A stretch of 64,000 bases of DNA, from assembly GCA_015056765.1 (NCBI GenBank), contig SVFQ01000010.1, positions 31,876-95,875 of the forward strand, read 5' to 3'. A model generated the notes under the pieces. That model had not been told where the DNA came from and did not search any database. It worked only from the letters and a program-made list of their open reading frames with translations. Shown here piece by piece: positions 15,271-24,757 of the stretch (within the stretch, counting starts at the first letter, position 1; each line of letters opens with the position of its first letter). Both the position numbers and the translations under genes were made by a program. This stretch comes from Lachnospiraceae bacterium (lineage in GTDB: Bacteria > Bacillota > Clostridia > Lachnospirales > Lachnospiraceae).

Positions 15271-18138
15271 CAACAGATTTGGAGGGATTTCCATTTCTCC
15301 CACTTTTTTGATGGTGATGCTATGAATCTTCAGGCCGTTACCGCCAAAATGCAGTTTCACATAGTGGTTAGAGCCCATAAGACCTTTCGCCTCATGCGTC
15401 ACAGTCTTCTTCTCGCCTCGCGTACCCTGCAATGCAAAGGTGTACACCAGGATATTATCTACGAACATGGAAATTGGCAGCTGAGCCAGTTCTTCTAATT
15501 CAGAAGAGTATTCCATTACCATCTCATAACGTCCCATGGCATCCACGCAGATACCCATGACCACGTCCTTGCTGTCCCCTTTCATGCGGGCCACATCTTC
15601 TTCTGTGATTGTTATCAGCTTCTGCTCATCCATGTGGAAGTACTCTACATCACTAGGAAGGATATCGCCCTCTTCGCGGACTTTCATTTCTTCCAGCTCT
15701 TCCTGGCTGATTCGACCGGCTTCGTGTAAGATTGCAGGACTTCTCAGGATGAAGTTCAGGATGTTTTTCGCATTGCGTTGCAACTGGCCTCTGGTGATGC
15801 GTCCGCTTTCCAGCGCTTCCTTCAGGTTGTCGAATTCTTCCTCCAACATACCATCTGAAGTTACCATATACAGGTCATTCTGGGCAGCCACCATAGGGGC
15901 ACGATTCTTGATATTTGGCTCATCCGTGCCATCATTGCCCTTTGCCCACCAGTCGGTCATTACGATACCGTCGAAGCCCCACTCACCGCGGAGGATGGTG
16001 GTATTTAAGTCATAGCAACCGGAAGTCCAAGTGCCGTTCAGGCTACCATATGTGGTCATGACGGAAGACGCCTTACCTTCACGAACAGCGATTTCGAATC
16101 CCTTCAGATAAATCTCACGGAGGGCTCTTTCGGATACCACAGAATCTATCAAGCTTCTATGCCACTCCTGATTGTTGGCAGCGAAGTGCTTGATGGTGCC
16201 GGTGACATCACTTTCTTCCATGCCCAGTAGCTGGTATGCGCAAATCATACCGGTGAGGTACGGATCCTCAGAAATGTATTCGAAGTTACGTCCGTTTAAA
16301 GGATGACGATGGATATTCATACCGGGTCCAAGTAAAGCCTCTACTTTATTACGACGCAGTTCTTTGCCCAGGAAGGTAAAGAGTTCCTTTTGCAATTCTT
16401 TATCAAAAGTCGCGCCCAGGCAAGTACCGTTTGGCAAGGACATGGCCTTGGTGCCGCAGTCCAGTCGAAGGCCGGAAGGACCATCTGTAGTACATGCAGC
16501 AGGGATTCCCAATTCTCTCAAAGATGGATGTAAGCCGCCAAAAGCTGAGCCGGTGCCCGGTGTAACCTTCGGGCTACTCATACCTTCGCCGCGGTGCAAA
16601 AGGCGCAAATCCAAGTCAGACAACTGCGCTACAAAAGCATCCAGCGTAGCTTTGCCATCCAGCACATCTACCAGTTTGATGCCCTGATTACCGGTGTAAG
16701 GGATTTCTTCCGGCATTCTTTCTCTGCATCTATCCCATGGATTCACGGTTCTCACCGGAACAGGCTCCATGGCCACTTTATAATGTGCATCTTCGTTTTT
16801 CAAATTGACGATGGTGTCTAGAAGGCTCTCGCCATCAAATGCCACCTGTGGACGCATTCTCTCGAAGCTGATTACAGGTGCAAGTGCTTCCTCTGCCTGC
16901 TGCAGGATTTGTTCCTTTAGTTCTATGCTGAAAGCCAGCCCCGCATCGCGAACATTATCTCCTACATAGAATTTATAATCTCCTGCTTCTAATATATAGG
17001 CAGACTTGTGACCGGCAAGGCCTGCATCATCATAGCTGGCAAACTGGTAGTACGGAATCTCCAGTGTCAGAGCCTTTGTTTCACCCGGCTGGATTACATC
17101 AGTCTTAGCGAACTCCGCCAGCACGCGGCTTGGCTTTCCTAACTTACCCTGGGGTGCTTCTACATAAACCTGCACAGCTTCTTTACCGGCAACGGCACCG
17201 GTGTTAGTGACTCTTACAGTCATTTTTACTGCCTGGCAGGATAAATCCATGTCTTTGTCGGTGCCTACACACTCATCTTCCAGTACAGCCTGCATGGAGA
17301 AATTCGTATAACTTAAACCGTAACCAAAAGGATACAGCACAGCATCCTGGTTGAAAGTCTCGAAATAACGGTAACCTACGTAGATATCTTCCTGATAGAT
17401 GTCTCTGTCCGGATTTCCGAAGTTCTGATCAGAAGGATAGTCAGAAAGCTTCTCTGCAATGGTATCTGTCAGGTGTCCACAAGGATTGACTCTGCCGGTC
17501 AGTACATCAGTAATTGCATGACCACCTTCCTGTCCGCCCTGCCAAGCATAAAGAATAGAAGCATTGCCCACTTCCTTTTCCCAGCTCATGTCCATGATAT
17601 TGCCTACATTTAAAACGATAGCGGTACGAGGGAATCTCTTAGCTACCTCTCGCATCAGTTCCACTTCGTCCTCTGTCATGCGGTAGCTACCTGCTTCATC
17701 CTTGCTATCCTGATCCTCACCGGCTGTTCTACCGATGACTACCACAGCTACATCTGCTCCAGCGGAAGCCTGCTCCATTTCGGCGCACCATTTCATTTCT
17801 TTCTGGGACCAGGGCACTTTACCCCAGCCTTCGCCCTCATCTACCGGGTTTTCTTTTAACCAGGCATCGTATAAATCTACCAAGGGCTGGCACAGAGAAA
17901 TCTCCGTTTCTTCCTGCAGTGCCTGCAGTACATTCACTACGTACTTGGTATTTACAAGTCCGCCGGATCCCAGTCCACTTTTATAATAATTCACAGCACA
18001 GCGGCCAAATAGCGCTACCTTGTCGCCTTTTTTCAATGGTAAAGCCCCTGCGGGGTTCTTTAAAAGAACCGCGCCTTCTGCTGCTGCCCTTCTGGCAAGT
18101 GCTGCATACTTTTCATTATCCAAATAATACTGGTTCAT
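15268..18138 (-). CDS. Domain-permuted GH3 beta-glucosidase
   Basis: 956 residues, no signal peptide, so probably cytoplasmic. Domain order is reversed relative to most family 3 enzymes. The GH3 C-domain comes first (AVLLKNPAGALPLKKGDKVALFG near residues 20-45), then a fibronectin-III-like segment (MTVRVTNTGAVAGKEAVQVYVEAP). The (beta/alpha)8 N-domain lies in the second half: NIHRHPLNGRNFEYISEDP, TIKHFAANNQE, and GFDGIVMTDWWAKG with the nucleophile Asp. This reversed order is known in rumen Clostridia beta-glucosidases. The ATG at 18138 has GGAGG upstream; the ORF opens 46 codons earlier without a site. It is divergent from the acyltransferase gene. Confidence 0.9.
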   Translation of the reverse strand: MNQYYLDNEKYAALARRAAAEGAVLLKNPAGALPLKKGDKVALFGRCAVNYYKSGLGSGGLVNTKYVVNVLQALQEETEISLCQPLVDLYDAWLKENPVDEGEGWGKVPWSQKEMKWCAEMEQASAGADVAVVVIGRTAGEDQDSKDEAGSYRMTEDEVELMREVAKRFPRTAIVLNVGNIMDMSWEKEVGNASILYAWQGGQEGGHAITDVLTGRVNPCGHLTDTIAEKLSDYPSDQNFGNPDRDIYQEDIYVGYRYFETFNQDAVLYPFGYGLSYTNFSMQAVLEDECVGTDKDMDLSCQAVKMTVRVTNTGAVAGKEAVQVYVEAPQGKLGKPSRVLAEFAKTDVIQPGETKALTLEIPYYQFASYDDAGLAGHKSAYILEAGDYKFYVGDNVRDAGLAFSIELKEQILQQAEEALAPVISFERMRPQVAFDGESLLDTIVNLKNEDAHYKVAMEPVPVRTVNPWDRCRERMPEEIPYTGNQGIKLVDVLDGKATLDAFVAQLSDLDLRLLHRGEGMSSPKVTPGTGSAFGGLHPSLRELGIPAACTTDGPSGLRLDCGTKAMSLPNGTCLGATFDKELQKELFTFLGKELRRNKVEALLGPGMNIHRHPLNGRNFEYISEDPYLTGMICAYQLLGMEESDVTGTIKHFAANNQEWHRSLIDSVVSERALREIYLKGFEIAVREGKASSVMTTYGSLNGTWTSGCYDLNTTILRGEWGFDGIVMTDWWAKGNDGTDEPNIKNRAPMVAAQNDLYMVTSDGMLEEEFDNLKEALESGRITRGQLQRNAKNILNFILRSPAILHEAGRISQEELEEMKVREEGDILPSDVEYFHMDEQKLITITEEDVARMKGDSKDVVMGICVDAMGRYEMVMEYSSELEELAQLPISMFVDNILVYTFALQGTRGEKKTVTHEAKGLMGSNHYVKLHFGGNGLKIHSITIKKVGEMEIPPNLL

Positions 18139-18249
18139 AAATCCTCCATTCTTCTTTTCGCCTACGATATATAATATTTGCTTAATTTGCGAAAAGCAAT
18201 ATTCTCTGAAAAAAGTATCCATTAAATAAAAATAAAACACTGCGGCGGG

Positions 18250-18255
18250 GTATAA
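18250..18255 (+). promoter_or_regulatory. -10 box upstream of the acyltransferase gene
   Basis: TATAAT at 18250-18255, about 35 bases ahead of the ATG at 18289. No clear -35 box is seen at the right distance, so the promoter may need an activator or be weak. Confidence 0.4.
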
Positions 18256-18288
18256 TAGAAGCATAAAATCTTTCATGAGGAAACGACT

Positions 18289-20148
18289 ATGGCCAACCTA
18301 TTGCTCCTATTATTTCCAATTGCTATCTTTGTACTTCTATTCTATAAAGCAAGACTTGCTCCGAAAGGTACATTCTCAGAAAGCTATCTTTCTCATGATC
18401 AAATGATGGCCATTCGCACTTTCGCCTGTCTTTCCATCATCCTGCACCATCTTACGCAGCGGATTACCTCCTATGGTAGTAAGCCTGCAGGCCCCATTAC
18501 CATTTACAATTACATTGGCTTTCTCTGTACAGCCATTTTCTTTTTCAGTTCCGGCTACGGCCTCCTATTTAGTTTCACCCACAAAGAATCCTACCTGAAG
18601 GGCTTTTTACGTAAAAGACTCCCAGCGGTCCTAGTTCCATTTATCTTAGTCAACCTGCTCACCATACTGGTACTGCGCCTTTTTCATGTGCCGGGTTCGA
18701 ACGCCGACGCAGTTACTACCCTGAAGCAGATTCTGGGGCTGGAGCTTCTAGACGGCAATGGCTGGTATATTGTAGAAATCGTGGTGCTTTATGTAGTCTT
18801 TGCCTTCCTCTTTTCCAAGATCAAAAACAAAGACAGGGCTCTGGCCCTCACCATTCTCTTTACCCTGGCCCTAATTGCCTTTTCTTTCCTTCGAGGCCAT
18901 GACTTCGACGACCAAAAAGAAACCTATTTCATGGGGGAATGGTGGTACAACTCCACCATCACCTTCGCCTTCGGCCTTTTGTACGCCAGATTCAAAGAAA
19001 AGATAGAGGCAAGCTTCCGGAAACACTATAAGGTTTTCCTTGGGATATTTCTGGTGCTGGCTCCGGTCTGGACCTACCTGGGCATCCAGGTGTGCAACCG
19101 TTTCGGCTACTATCACGAAATGCTTCCCACCTATCATCGTGATGCCTTGATTTCCCTCATCGTGCAGTCCCTGAATTGCATCATCGTGGTGACCTTCCTG
19201 CTACTTTTGAACCTGAAGATCTCCCTTGGGAACAAAGCCTTGACCTACATGGGCTCCATCCAGCTGATGCTGTTTTTAGTGCACGGCTTTTTCGTACAGG
19301 CAGTCTTTTGGCGCCTTGATACGAAGCACTTCTACCAGTACCTGGCTGTGTTTCTGCCCTCCCTGGCAGTGGCCGCATTACTTTCGCCCCTGGCCAGATT
19401 TCTGATTCAAAAAGTGCAATGGGTCCTTTTGCACATCCATATAAAACCCTTGGGGAATAAAACGCTGACCCGCCTGGTCAAAATCCTGGTGGTAGCAGTG
19501 ATTCTCTTCCTCGTAGGCCGGTCTGTCTACGGGAACCTTCAGGCCGAATCGGAAATGAAAACGCTTCGCAGTTGCAAAGCCGGAGACACCGTGTGTTATG
19601 GACACTTTGATATAGATGGTGCCAGACCGGGAAAAGAACGAGTGGAATGGCTGGTCTTACGAGCTGATGCCAAGCAAGTTTATCTCATCACCAAAGACGG
19701 CATTGCCTGCGACTATATGAATCAAAAACACGAAGAGATCTCTTGGGGCAACTGCGATTTACGAACCAGATTAAACTCCAAAGAATTCACCGGTATGTTT
19801 TCGGAAAATGAATGGGCCAACGTGCTTCCGAAAAATGGAGATCGTATCTCTCTTCTCACTGCCGGAGAAGCTGCCAACTTCTTCGCTACGCCAAAGGATA
19901 GGGAACTCCACGTGACCGATGTAGCTATCGCCCAAGGCTGTAACATCAACACCCTCAGTAAAGCCAATAACTGGGATAATAAGGGCTACCGTTCCTCCTG
20001 GTGGTGGCTGAAAGGAGATTTCGGTAAGAAAGCTATCACTGCCCCTATCGTTACGGTAGACGGCGAAATCAGTCTCACCGAGCGCTATGTCAATAAACCA
20101 GGCGGTGCTATACGCCCCGTCATACTGGTGGACATTTCTGCCCAATAG
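18289..20148 (+). CDS. Acyltransferase-3 membrane protein with DUF6273-like C-terminal domain
   Basis: 619 residues. The first two thirds are a polytopic membrane domain with about ten spans and the acyltransferase-3 signature (AIRTFACLSIILHHLTQR, with the conserved His region, and FFFSSGYGLLFS). Such proteins O-acylate sugars of wall or surface glycans. After the last span (about residue 415) comes a soluble domain of about 190 residues (IEWLVLRADAKQVYLITKDGI-like, WGNCDLRTRLNSKEF, and a YRSSWWWL segment). It resembles the DUF6273 module found on surface proteins of Lachnospiraceae. The fusion suggests the extracellular module guides substrate choice. Acyl substrate is unknown. Confidence 0.78.
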   Translation: MANLLLLLFPIAIFVLLFYKARLAPKGTFSESYLSHDQMMAIRTFACLSIILHHLTQRITSYGSKPAGPITIYNYIGFLCTAIFFFSSGYGLLFSFTHKESYLKGFLRKRLPAVLVPFILVNLLTILVLRLFHVPGSNADAVTTLKQILGLELLDGNGWYIVEIVVLYVVFAFLFSKIKNKDRALALTILFTLALIAFSFLRGHDFDDQKETYFMGEWWYNSTITFAFGLLYARFKEKIEASFRKHYKVFLGIFLVLAPVWTYLGIQVCNRFGYYHEMLPTYHRDALISLIVQSLNCIIVVTFLLLLNLKISLGNKALTYMGSIQLMLFLVHGFFVQAVFWRLDTKHFYQYLAVFLPSLAVAALLSPLARFLIQKVQWVLLHIHIKPLGNKTLTRLVKILVVAVILFLVGRSVYGNLQAESEMKTLRSCKAGDTVCYGHFDIDGARPGKERVEWLVLRADAKQVYLITKDGIACDYMNQKHEEISWGNCDLRTRLNSKEFTGMFSENEWANVLPKNGDRISLLTAGEAANFFATPKDRELHVTDVAIAQGCNINTLSKANNWDNKGYRSSWWWLKGDFGKKAITAPIVTVDGEISLTERYVNKPGGAIRPVILVDISAQ

Positions 20149-20212
20149 TTTTGTGCCCTTTGTTTCCCGTATAATAGCTGCGATAGAGAACCCATGGTTT
20201 TTTCCAACATCA

Positions 20213-20252
20213 AAAAAACCTCCTTATCGGGAATCCGATAGGGAGGTTTTAT
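20213..20252. terminator. Bidirectional terminator between convergent genes
   Basis: AAAACCTCC...GGAGGTTTT with an inner TATCGG/CCGATA stem separates the plus-strand acyltransferase gene from the convergent 85-residue gene. T/A runs flank both sides. Confidence 0.8.
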
Positions 20253-20262
20253 AATACTAATA

Positions 20263-20520
20263 TTACATATCCAGTGTAGGCACATCGAAACGGATTTCGT
20301 TACGAATCTCGTTTCCAATGAAAGCTACAACGTATGGGCGATTGCTATCGCTCTGCCAGGTGAACTCACCATTCTCATCAAAGAAATAACGAGCAAATCC
20401 TTTTGTCGTAGAATTGTTTTTCGTCAATACGATGGAAGCTTTATTACCTTCCACTTCAAAACTTAAAATACGATCATCATTTAGCGCCACACGTTCCACA
20501 CATCTTTTTAAATTTGGCAT
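20263..20520 (-). CDS. Uncharacterised 85-residue protein
   Basis: Soluble-looking protein, starting MPNLKRCVERVALNDDR, with alternating polar and hydrophobic residues suggesting a small beta-sheet domain. No signal peptide, membrane span or metal motif is seen and I do not recognise the family. It has a good AAAAGGAGG site, a recognisable promoter at 20599-20626 and a shared terminator downstream, so it is likely a real single-gene unit. Confidence 0.65.
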   Translation of the reverse strand: MPNLKRCVERVALNDDRILSFEVEGNKASIVLTKNNSTTKGFARYFFDENGEFTWQSDSNRPYVVAFIGNEIRNEIRFDVPTLDM

Positions 20521-20598
20521 TCCGAAAAACCTCCTTTTCCCATATTTCGTATAAGAAAAATGCCATTCCCCAATGGCTACCTTTTACACTGTAAGGTC

Positions 20599-20626
20599 AT
20601 TTTATCACTTGTATTATATTTGTAAA
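20599..20626 (-). promoter_or_regulatory. Promoter of the 85-residue protein gene
   Basis: TTTACA (20621-20626) and TAAAAT (20599-20604) on the minus strand, spacer 16. A small hairpin (GCCATT/AATGGC, about 20562-20575) lies in the leader. The rest of 20627-20812 is very AT-rich, and I see no gene in it. Confidence 0.55.
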
Positions 20627-20812
20627 GCGCCCATAGTTGAACAAAATTCATCTATAATTGTCATTCTACAATTCATTGTGCTAAAGTAAAAACTGAACAC
20701 AATATTCTGTTGAAAAATTTTTTTATGAATTTTTTTCAATTTTTATAATTCTAAAAAGAATATTACACAATAAACTAATTTTTATTTTACAAATCAAAAG
20801 GAAGTAAACAGA

Positions 20813-21217
20813 ATGTCAAACGAGAAACTATTTCCAAAAAGCTATCAAAAAAATCCTTTCATGGACTACAATCACATCGAAATCTGTGAGGTATCTTTAG
20901 ACCACAGCTTGCTGAAAGCTACCATCACACCGGAATCCAAAAATCCCTATGGTATGCTCCACGGCGGCCTCATCTACACCATGCTGGACTGCGTGGCCGG
21001 CATCACCGCCAGAGCCGATGGCAATGACTACGTAACACAAAATGTGTATGTAAACTATATGAGCAATGTGAAAGATCAGCCAGAGATTTACGCCGAGAGT
21101 GAAGTCATTAAGCGAGGAAAAACCGTAACTGTAGTTCATGCACTTGTGCGTACTCCGTCAGGACAGATACTTGCTACTGCCGAAGTGAATATGTTTCGTA
21201 TAGAAAAACGAACCTAA
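20813..21217 (+). CDS. PaaI/YdiI-type hotdog thioesterase
   Basis: 134-residue single hotdog domain. The motif NPYGMLHGGLIYTMLDCVAGITA (about residues 45-67) carries the HGG signature and the downstream Asp of the PaaI family. These tetrameric enzymes hydrolyse acyl-CoA thioesters. The substrate is not predictable; aryl- or short-chain acyl-CoA are common. The ATG at 20813 follows AAGGAAG. It has no operon partner; the toxin locus downstream is on the other strand. Confidence 0.85.
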   Translation: MSNEKLFPKSYQKNPFMDYNHIEICEVSLDHSLLKATITPESKNPYGMLHGGLIYTMLDCVAGITARADGNDYVTQNVYVNYMSNVKDQPEIYAESEVIKRGKTVTVVHALVRTPSGQILATAEVNMFRIEKRT

Positions 21218-21260
21218 ACACGTTCCGTGTTGAAAATCGAGATATGGCATGTTATTATAA

Positions 21261-21293
21261 TAAAAGAAAAGCACCCACTCCAAAGTGGATGCT
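21261..21293 (-). terminator. 3' terminator of the holin-like toxin transcript
   Basis: AGCATCCACT pairs with AGTGGGTGCT around TTGG on the minus strand, followed by TTTTCTTTTATT. A second, stronger hairpin (GCCTCTCCTG/CAGGAGAGGC, 21325-21352) sits directly after the toxin stop codon. This two-hairpin 3' end is typical of stable type I toxin mRNAs. Confidence 0.7.
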
Positions 21294-21356
21294 CCCATTG
21301 GAAAAGTTAGTTCCTAACGGAACCGCCTCTCCTGTTTGCAGACAGGAGAGGCATTT

Positions 21357-21476
21357 TTATTTTCGCTGGTTGTTTCTCTTATCGAGAAAGTTCAGCAGCG
21401 CTAGAAGCAAAATATTAGAAGAAAACAACAACGTTGGGATGCCCAACATAATCATAATCAACTCATAATCTGTCAT
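21357..21476 (-). CDS. Holin-like mini-toxin (Hol_Tox type), type I toxin candidate
   Basis: 39 residues, too short for ordinary ORF calling. The product begins MTDYELIMIMLGIPTLLFSS and ends LLNFLDKRNNQRK: a short acidic start, one membrane span (about residues 6-29) and a basic tail. That is the layout of 'putative holin-like toxin' peptides in Clostridia and Bacilli, which depolarise the membrane when overexpressed. The start at 21476 has GGGAGGTGG upstream, an unusually strong ribosome site typical for this family. The mRNA has two stable 3' hairpins (21325-21352 and 21270-21293). An antisense RNA antitoxin is expected to overlap but was not identified. Confidence 0.75.
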   Translation of the reverse strand: MTDYELIMIMLGIPTLLFSSNILLLALLNFLDKRNNQRK

Positions 21477-21612
21477 TGGCGCCACCTCCCTTCTATACAT
21501 GTAATGCAATAGCACGGGAGGCTACCACCCTGTCATGGGTACTTTTCTGTGGCAGAGCCACGATCTTTATATTAGCACATTTGTTCGATTCGTGACAATA
21601 TGTAATATTGCA

Positions 21613-21650
21613 CAAAAAAAATCCCGCTTGGAAACAAGCGGGATTTTGCT
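21613..21650 (-). terminator. Terminator of the transketolase operon
   Basis: AATCCCGCTTG and CAAGCGGGATT form an 11-bp stem with loop GAAA/TTTC, followed by a long T-run on the minus strand, 16 bases after the stop codon at 21666. Confidence 0.88.
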
Positions 21651-21665
21651 TTTATTCAGAATCTA

Positions 21666-22601
21666 TTATTTCACAAATTCCTTAACTTCTTTGTAGATAC
21701 CCTGAGCATCTAAGCCGTATTTCTTAAGGAGCTCGCCTGCAGGGCCGGATTCACCGAATCTGTCGTGTACACCGATTTTGTGTACAGGAGCAAGTGCGTC
21801 TTCTGCTAAAGCATCGCATACTGCGGAGCCGAGACCACCGATTACGGAGTGCTCTTCTACTGTTACCACTTTACCTGTCTTCTTAGCAGATGCACGTACA
21901 AGCTCTGCATCTAAAGGTTTGATGGTGTGGATGTTGATGACTTCTGCACTGATACCATCTGCTTCTAAGAGTTTGGCAGCTTCCAAAGCTTCTGCTACTT
22001 CGATACCGGTAGCGATGATTGTTACATCTTTACCTTCTTTTAAGGTGATACCTTTACCGATTTCGAATTTGTAATTAGCAGCATCGTTGATTACAGGTAC
22101 TGCCATACGACCGAATCGTAAGTATACAGGACCTTCGTAAGCAAGAGCAGCTTCTACAGCAGCTTTTGCTTCTACATCATCTGCAGGTACGATTACTGTC
22201 ATACCGGGGATGGTTCTCATCAGTGCGATATCTTCGTTGCACTGGTGAGTTGCACCGTCTTCACCTACAGTGATACCGGCGTGAGTAGCACCGATTTTTA
22301 CATTCAGGTGAGGGTAACCGATGGAGTTACGTACCTGTTCGAAGTTACGTCCAGCTGCAAACATAGCAAAGGAGCTCATGAAAGGAATCTTACCGCAAGT
22401 AGCCATACCTGCTGCGATACCGGTCATGTTACATTCTGCAATACCGCAATCGATGAAACGATCCGGGTAAGCTTTTTTGAAAATACCGGTTTTGGTAGCG
22501 CCTGCAAGGTCAGCATCCAAAACAACTAAATTAGGGAATTTCTCAGCACAAGCAACTAATGCGTTACCGTAGCTTTCTCTTGTTGCAATTTTATCTGCCA
22601 T
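21666..22601 (-). CDS. Transketolase, C-terminal subunit
   Basis: 311 residues containing the pyrimidine-binding and C-terminal domains of transketolase. Motifs include RFIDCGIAECNMTGIAAGMATCGKIPF (the catalytic Glu region) and GATHAGITVGEDGATHQCNEDIALMRTIPGMTVIVPAD. Together with the N-terminal subunit it moves two-carbon ketol units in the non-oxidative pentose phosphate pathway, using thiamine diphosphate. The split arrangement is common in Clostridia and Archaea. It starts two bases after the stop of the N-terminal subunit, so translation is coupled. Confidence 0.93.
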   Translation of the reverse strand: MADKIATRESYGNALVACAEKFPNLVVLDADLAGATKTGIFKKAYPDRFIDCGIAECNMTGIAAGMATCGKIPFMSSFAMFAAGRNFEQVRNSIGYPHLNVKIGATHAGITVGEDGATHQCNEDIALMRTIPGMTVIVPADDVEAKAAVEAALAYEGPVYLRFGRMAVPVINDAANYKFEIGKGITLKEGKDVTIIATGIEVAEALEAAKLLEADGISAEVINIHTIKPLDAELVRASAKKTGKVVTVEEHSVIGGLGSAVCDALAEDALAPVHKIGVHDRFGESGPAGELLKKYGLDAQGIYKEVKEFVK

Positions 22602-22603
22602 GA

Positions 22604-23443
22604 TTACACCTCTTTCTGCAATGCTTCGTCGATTTTAGCCAGGTCAGCCATTGCTACTTCAAATTCTTCATCATTTGGTGCTTTACCATGCCATCCGGCA
22701 TTGTTCTCCATGAAGGATACGCCTTTACCTTTGACAGACTTCATGATGATAGCTGTAGGCTGTCCCTTGGTGTTCTTTGCTTCTGTGAAAGCATTTCTAA
22801 TCTGGTCGAAATCATGTGCATCGATATTGATTACATGGAAGTTGAATGCTTCGAACTTCTTATCGATAGGATATGGGCTACATACATCTTCGATATTACC
22901 ATCGATCTGTAAGCCGTTATTATCTACTACAACTACAAGGTTATCTAAGTTGTGAGCTCCTGCAAACATGGAAGCTTCCCATACCTGGCCTTCCTGAATC
23001 TCACCATCACCAAGCAGTGTGTATACTCTGTAGGATTTGCCATCCATCTTGCCAGCCATAGCCATACCTACAGCTGCGGAGATACCCTGTCCTAAAGAAC
23101 CGGAGGACATATCTACACCCGGAGTCTCCTGCATGCAAGGATGTCCCTGCAGATAGGAACCAATGTGACGAAGGGTTACCAAATCTTCAACCGGGAAGTA
23201 TCCACGGTTAGCTAAAGCTGCATAATAGCCAGGTGCTGTATGACCCTTGGATAATACAAAACGATCACGATTAGGATCTTTTGGATTCTTAGGATCCACA
23301 TTCATCTCTTCAAAATATAAGTAAGTGAAGAGATCTGCTGCTGAGAGAGATCCGCCGGGATGACCAGCCTTTGCGCTGTGCACAGAGGTGATGATACCTT
23401 TACGAACCTCGTTTGCTTTTTTCTGAAGTTCTAAATTAGTCAT
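22604..23443 (-). CDS. Transketolase, N-terminal subunit
   Basis: 279 residues carrying the thiamine-diphosphate pyrophosphate domain. The TPP motif GDGEIQEGQVWEASMFAGAHNLDNLVVVVDNNGLQ (about residues 145-180) holds the Mg ligands. GHPGGSLSAADL and FVLSKGHTAPGYYAALA are diagnostic for transketolase. Together with the C-terminal subunit it equals one full transketolase. It is preceded by glyA with a 51-base gap, so all three may be cotranscribed. Confidence 0.94.
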   Translation of the reverse strand: MTNLELQKKANEVRKGIITSVHSAKAGHPGGSLSAADLFTYLYFEEMNVDPKNPKDPNRDRFVLSKGHTAPGYYAALANRGYFPVEDLVTLRHIGSYLQGHPCMQETPGVDMSSGSLGQGISAAVGMAMAGKMDGKSYRVYTLLGDGEIQEGQVWEASMFAGAHNLDNLVVVVDNNGLQIDGNIEDVCSPYPIDKKFEAFNFHVINIDAHDFDQIRNAFTEAKNTKGQPTAIIMKSVKGKGVSFMENNAGWHGKAPNDEEFEVAMADLAKIDEALQKEV

Positions 23444-23494
23444 TTCTTCTCCCTTTCCAAACTACGACTTTTGCGCCTAGTTCTTCCTGCTATC

Positions 23495-24733
23495 CTAGAT
23501 TAAAGGATATTTATCGGTAAGAGTCTTCACGATAGCTCGTGCCTCTAAAACCTTCTCTTGTCCACCATTTACCACAAGACTGATGGCCTCTGCCACCTGA
23601 TCCATGTCTTCTACCTTCAGGCCTCTGGAGGTAACAGCTGCTGTACCAAGTCTGATACCGCTTGTTACAAATGGAGACTGAGGATCATTTGGAATGGTGT
23701 TTTTGTTTGCTGTGATGTTTGCATCATCCAACAGCTTTTCTACTTCCTTGCCGGTGAGGCCTTTTTTACTTAAATCCATCAGCATCAGATGATTGTCTGT
23801 GCCACCGGATACGATGTCGATGCCTCTTGCCTGCAAGCCTTTGCAAAGTGCCTGGCAGTTGTCCAGAATACCCTGCTGATATACCTTAAAGGATGGGTCC
23901 AAAGCTTCTTTGAAACAGATTGCCTTTGCTGCGATCACATGCTCCAAAGGACCGCCCTGGATTCCCGGGAAGATTGCTTTATTAAAGTTGTACTTATCTG
24001 CCACATCCTGGTTGCACATAATCATACCGCCACGAGGTCCGCGAAGGGTCTTGTGGGTAGTGGTAGTCACCACATCTGCGATTCCTATCGGGCTTGGATG
24101 AAGTCCTGCTGCCACAAGGCCGGCGATGTGGGCGATATCTACCATCAGAACCGCCCCTACTTCATCAGCGATGGCTCTAAACTTCTTAAAGTCGATGATA
24201 CGTGCATAAGCGGAAGCACCAGCTACAATCAGCTTTGGCTTACACTCAAGTGCGATGCGACGAACCTCATCATAATCGATGAGCCCCTGATCATTGGTAC
24301 CATAAGGTACACAATGGAAATATTTGCCGGAGAAATTTACCGGTGATCCATGAGATAAATGTCCGCCGTGATCCAGGCTCATACCCATAAAGGTATCTCC
24401 CGGCTGTAAGATAGCGAAGAATACTGCCATATTGGCCTGTGCTCCGGAATGAGGCTGTACATTGACGTAATCACAGCCAAAAAGCTTTTTCGCTCTTTCA
24501 ATCGCCAGGTTCTCTACTTCATCTACACACTGGCAACCGCCATAGTAGCGCTTGCCCGGATAGCCCTCTGCGTATTTGTTGGTCAAAGGGCTGCCCATTG
24601 CTGCCATCACTGCTTTGCTTACCCAGTTCTCCGATGCGATAAGCTCGATGTGAGAGTTCTGTCTCTCCATCTCTTTCTCAATCGCTGCTGCGATTTCCGG
24701 ATCTGTTTTCTTCACTTCTTCAAATGCGTACAT
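23495..24733 (-). CDS. glyA: Serine hydroxymethyltransferase
   Basis: PLP enzyme that converts serine and tetrahydrofolate to glycine and methylene-THF, the main one-carbon source. The PLP-lysine motif [16 protein letters not shown] is at about residues 218-233. Other signatures are [38 protein letters not shown] near the start and [14 protein letters not shown]. 412 residues is typical. Ribosome site GGAGGAG before ATG at 24733. It lies upstream of the split transketolase on the same strand and downstream of a glycosyltransferase. Confidence 0.97.
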   Translation of the reverse strand: MYAFEEVKKTDPEIAAAIEKEMERQNSHIELIASENWVSKAVMAAMGSPLTNKYAEGYPGKRYYGGCQCVDEVENLAIERAKKLFGCDYVNVQPHSGAQANMAVFFAILQPGDTFMGMSLDHGGHLSHGSPVNFSGKYFHCVPYGTNDQGLIDYDEVRRIALECKPKLIVAGASAYARIIDFKKFRAIADEVGAVLMVDIAHIAGLVAAGLHPSPIGIADVVTTTTHKTLRGPRGGMIMCNQDVADKYNFNKAIFPGIQGGPLEHVIAAKAICFKEALDPSFKVYQQGILDNCQALCKGLQARGIDIVSGGTDNHLMLMDLSKKGLTGKEVEKLLDDANITANKNTIPNDPQSPFVTSGIRLGTAAVTSRGLKVEDMDQVAEAISLVVNGGQEKVLEARAIVKTLTDKYPLI

Positions 24734-24757
24734 TGTCTCCTCCTCTGTACTGTGTTT

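Noticed and set aside
21244..21468. Plus-strand 74-codon frame.
   Set aside because: It runs through the hairpins and antisense to the holin-like toxin gene, with no ribosome site or recognisable protein features.
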